From CAYPHJ01 sp964410485 (lineage in GTDB: Bacteria > Desulfobacterota > Binatia > UBA9968), in assembly GCA_964410485.1 (NCBI GenBank), contig CAYPHJ010000161.1, positions 1 through 7,175 of the forward strand: DNA of 7,175 bases, read 5' to 3'. Below the pieces are notes generated by a model, which made no database searches, was not told the origin of the DNA, and saw nothing but the letters and a program-made list of their open reading frames with translations. Below, piece by piece: positions 5,678-7,175 of this stretch. The position numbers were made by a program, and so were the translations under genes. How positions within the stretch are numbered: position 1 is the first letter of the stretch; every line of letters begins with the position of its first letter.

Positions 5678-6037
5678 CGTGTCGCTTTCAAAGTTCGGAG
5701 TTTTTTGTTTGCGGCCCCTTCGAGCTTCCTCAGGACGTGCTTGGAACCCTTCGCCGTGCGTTCAGCACATCCTTTGCGCGATATATTCCGATTTTTCGTA
5801 TCGACGCAAGTTGGCCCACGAGCATTGCCCAGAAACTCAACTTGCCGTATAAGCTGGGTGACTTTGCGAGGTCACGACGCTGTCCGGCGTGGAAGTCGAA
5901 GCACAAATGCAGGAGGTAATGAACCAGCCGCGTGAAGTCATCGAGCGAGTCTAAAAACTGACGCAGTAGTGCCAACGGGGCACGCCTTTCTTAAGAAAGG
6001 TCGCCCCGAGACAACCTTAGCCGCGCCTGAGATTGCC
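5678..6037. other. intergenic region without a confident gene
   Basis: The open frames here are overlapping, lack ribosome sites and show no family pattern that I can defend. On the plus strand a short frame at 5880-5954 reads LSGVEVEAQMQEVMNQPREVIERV before a TAA, and a neighbouring frame at 5833-5865 reads KLNLPYKLGDF; together they faintly recall a phasin N-terminus broken by frameshift, but this is weak. The hairpin at 5976-6008 is listed separately. Promoters for the divergent FGE-like gene and the plus-strand hydrolase should lie in or next to this stretch. Confidence 0.5.
5976..6008 (+). promoter_or_regulatory. strong two-part hairpin upstream of dienelactone hydrolase
   Basis: Outer arms CGGGGC (5976-5981) and GCCCCG (6003-6008) enclose a perfect 16-base palindrome CCTTTCTTAAGAAAGG (5985-6000), separated by small asymmetric bulges (ACG and TC). 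There is no T-tract afterwards, so it is not a textbook terminator. It lies about 110 bases before the hydrolase ATG and could be an operator for a dimeric regulator, a terminator of a decayed upstream frame ending at 5954, or a repeat element. Confidence 0.45.
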
Positions 6038-6097
6038 ATGAAAAACCACGTTGATGCATTGACTTTGCAATGGCCTTTGATAGGTAACGACAAGTAA
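6038..6097 (+). CDS. possible 19-residue leader peptide
   Basis: ATG to TAA reading MKNHVDALTLQWPLIGNDK, ending 22 bases before the hydrolase ATG. Upstream there is only a weak GAG, so translation is uncertain. It has no run of a single amino acid that would suggest attenuation. It overlaps the possible promoter below, so at most one of the two is likely to be real. Confidence 0.15.
   Translation: MKNHVDALTLQWPLIGNDK
6059..6086 (+). promoter_or_regulatory. candidate promoter of dienelactone hydrolase
   Basis: TTGACT (6059-6064) matches a -35 box well; 16 bases later TAGGTA (6081-6086) is a poor -10 box. The position would place a start site about 25 bases before the hydrolase ATG. Weak evidence. 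Confidence 0.2.
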
Positions 6098-6119
6098 TCT
6101 TGAACAGCGGAGGATAACC

Positions 6120-6788
6120 ATGGGACAGATAGTGACATTCAAGCGCCCCGATGGAAAAGATTGCAGTGGCTATCTTGCCAGTCCTACTGCCGGAGAGAAG
6201 GCTCCCGCCGTCGTTGTGATCCAGGAGTGGTGGGGCCTAAACGATCAGATCAAAGGGGTAGCGGACCGCCTTGCCGCCGCCGGGTACCGAGCGCTGGTTC
6301 CGGACTTATACCGCGGTAAGGTGACGCTTGACGCCGCCGAAGCCAAACACATGATGACCAACCTCAACTTTGCGGACGCGGCAACTCAAGACGTTCGCGG
6401 CGCGGCACAGTATCTGAAACAATCCAGCGGCAAAGTCGGCTGCGTGGGCTTCTGCATGGGCGGCGCTCTGACAGTTCTGGCGGCAATGTACGTCCAGGAG
6501 ATGAACGCTTGTTCTTCCTGGTACGGTTTTCCACCGGAACAAGCGGGGGACGTCAAAACCATTCGCGTTCCGCTTCAGCTTCATTTTGCCGAGAAAGACG
6601 CCTCCTTCGCCCCGGAGGGTGCTCGCGCTTTAGAAGCCAAACTCAAGGAAGGCAATGTACCGTTTGAATCGTACTGGTATGATGCCGGCCATGCGTTCGG
6701 CAATGAGAAGGGGCAGAACTACAACGCCGACCACGCAGCCCGCGCGTGGGATCGGACAATGCAGTTTTTCACCAAACATCTGAAGTAA
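6120..6788 (+). CDS. dienelactone hydrolase family protein
   Basis: 222 residues, an alpha/beta hydrolase of the dienelactone hydrolase family at normal length. The catalytic triad is visible: Cys112 in the nucleophile elbow GFCMGG (110-115), Asp160 in FAEKDASF (156-163) and His191 in AGHAFGN (189-195). Glu36 in VIQEWWGLN (33-41) matches the glutamate that interacts with the nucleophilic cysteine in the Pseudomonas enzyme. Family members hydrolyse dienelactones to maleylacetate in chloroaromatic degradation, but many homologues act on other lactones or esters and no other catechol-pathway genes are in view, so the substrate is open. No signal peptide, so cytoplasmic. The ATG is preceded by GGAGG (6109-6113) at six bases. 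It is the only plus-strand gene and converges with the CMD-family gene 48 bases downstream. Confidence 0.93.
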   Translation: MGQIVTFKRPDGKDCSGYLASPTAGEKAPAVVVIQEWWGLNDQIKGVADRLAAAGYRALVPDLYRGKVTLDAAEAKHMMTNLNFADAATQDVRGAAQYLKQSSGKVGCVGFCMGGALTVLAAMYVQEMNACSSWYGFPPEQAGDVKTIRVPLQLHFAEKDASFAPEGARALEAKLKEGNVPFESYWYDAGHAFGNEKGQNYNADHAARAWDRTMQFFTKHLK

Positions 6789-6797
6789 AACTCGCTC

Positions 6798-6820
6798 GTT
6801 CCGTTGGTCGGGCACGGAAC
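6798..6820. terminator. weak inverted repeat between convergent genes
   Basis: GTTCCG (6798-6803) and CGGAAC (6815-6820) with an 11-base loop, in the 48-base gap between the stops of the hydrolase and the CMD-family gene. Its position suits a bidirectional terminator, but the stem is short and no T-tract follows on the plus strand. Confidence 0.3.
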
Positions 6821-6836
6821 TCGATTGCCGCGCCCG

Positions 6837-7175
6837 TTATTCGTGAAAGTGGCGGGCGGCCTCACTGGCAACATTAACGACCGCAGGAAGCGGGCAGAAG
6901 CCCTGCGACTCCACGGCAAACACCGGGTTGAACTTGCTACGGAAATTCTCCAGCGCGATGATGGCTGCCAGCTCAACCAGTTCTTCTTCTGTAAAATGCC
7001 GCTTTAGACGATTGAAAAAACGGTCCGTGACCCGTTTGTTGGTGTAGGTCATTCGTTCGCAAAGCTCGAGCGCCAGTTTCTCGCGAACCGAAAAGAGCGG
7101 ACTTTTACGATAAGCGCCGAGAGCTGCTTCCACTTTCTCATTCGAAGCACCATGTTGCATCCCACTGGATGCGTT
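6837..7175 (-). CDS. carboxymuconolactone decarboxylase/AhpD-family protein, 5' end beyond window
   Basis: The last 112 residues are visible; the frame is open to the window edge. Pattern typical of the CMD family: QHGASNEKVEAAL, then SPLFSVREKLALELCERMTYTNKRVTDRFFNRLKRHFTEEELVELAAIIALENFRSKFN and a C-terminal VESQGFC. The ATG at 7158-7160 is probably internal, since in relatives the CxxC or equivalent active-site helix precedes QHGAS; that part, about 70-90 residues, lies outside. Family members are all-helical proteins that include gamma-carboxymuconolactone decarboxylase and the AhpD peroxidase; this one looks more AhpD-like, but the deciding cysteines are not visible. The gene converges with the dienelactone hydrolase, so it is not in its operon even though both family names recall the beta-ketoadipate pathway. 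Confidence 0.85.
   Translation of the reverse strand, partial: NASSGMQHGASNEKVEAALGAYRKSPLFSVREKLALELCERMTYTNKRVTDRFFNRLKRHFTEEELVELAAIIALENFRSKFNPVFAVESQGFCPLPAVVNVASEAARHFHE

Noticed and set aside
5367..5852. 161-codon plus-strand open frame opposite the FGE-like gene
   Set aside because: It overlaps the well-supported FGE-like gene antisense and has no family pattern.
5730..5975. 81-codon minus-strand open frame upstream of the FGE-like gene
   Set aside because: No ribosome site or recognisable domain, and its composition does not look like the neighbouring genes.
6120..7175. Dienelactone hydrolase and CMD-family gene as a beta-ketoadipate/chloroaromatic operon
   Set aside because: The genes are convergent, the CMD protein looks AhpD-like, and no other aromatic-degradation gene is present.
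1..7175. CRISPR array, tRNA/rRNA genes, transposases, or a defence or biosynthetic system
   Set aside because: No regularly spaced repeats, no RNA-gene signatures and no matching protein families were seen on either strand.

Overview
This is a moderately GC-rich stretch of a bacterial draft genome, interrupted by a run of exactly 100 Ns (2960-3059) that looks like a scaffold gap of conventional rather than measured size. A lipoprotein-type signal, a bactofilin, strong GGAGG ribosome sites, and a mix of flavin monooxygenase, SDR, dienelactone hydrolase and AhpD-like genes suggest a free-living Gram-negative soil or sediment organism (Proteobacteria, Acidobacteria or similar). The sequence alone does not fix the phylum. 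There is no tRNA, rRNA, CRISPR array, transposase or phage gene. All genes lie on the minus strand except the dienelactone hydrolase.

Right to left along the minus strand: the right edge holds the C-terminal part of a carboxymuconolactone decarboxylase/AhpD-family gene (6837-7175), which converges with a plus-strand dienelactone hydrolase (6120-6788). A region of about 440 bases without a confident gene (5678-6119) contains a strong hairpin and perhaps a short leader peptide. Next come a formylglycine-generating-enzyme-like (FGE-sulfatase domain) protein (4976-5677), an intergenic region carrying copy B of a roughly 145-base dispersed repeat, and a translationally coupled bactofilin plus zinc-ribbon pair (4540 to 3696).

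The middle (3060-3695) is degraded. It has a 55-base nested palindrome of repeat-element type and an N-terminally truncated, frameshifted SDR remnant that runs into the N gap. On the other side of the gap is the C-terminal tail of a second, paralogous SDR (2618-2959), so both contigs end in homologous sequence. Copy A of the dispersed repeat (2407-2550) follows, abutting the start of a three-gene minus-strand cluster: LLM-class flavin monooxygenase (start revised to a GTG at 2399), a DUF2459-type lipoprotein (26-base overlap) and a Rid-superfamily protein (24-base gap).

Functionally the window is a collection of housekeeping and accessory oxidative-metabolism genes plus one cytoskeletal pair. 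I see no convincing new defence, mobile or biosynthetic system. The items most worth a second look are the dispersed hairpin-rich repeat, the paired SDR tails flanking the gap, and the bactofilin/zinc-ribbon coupling.
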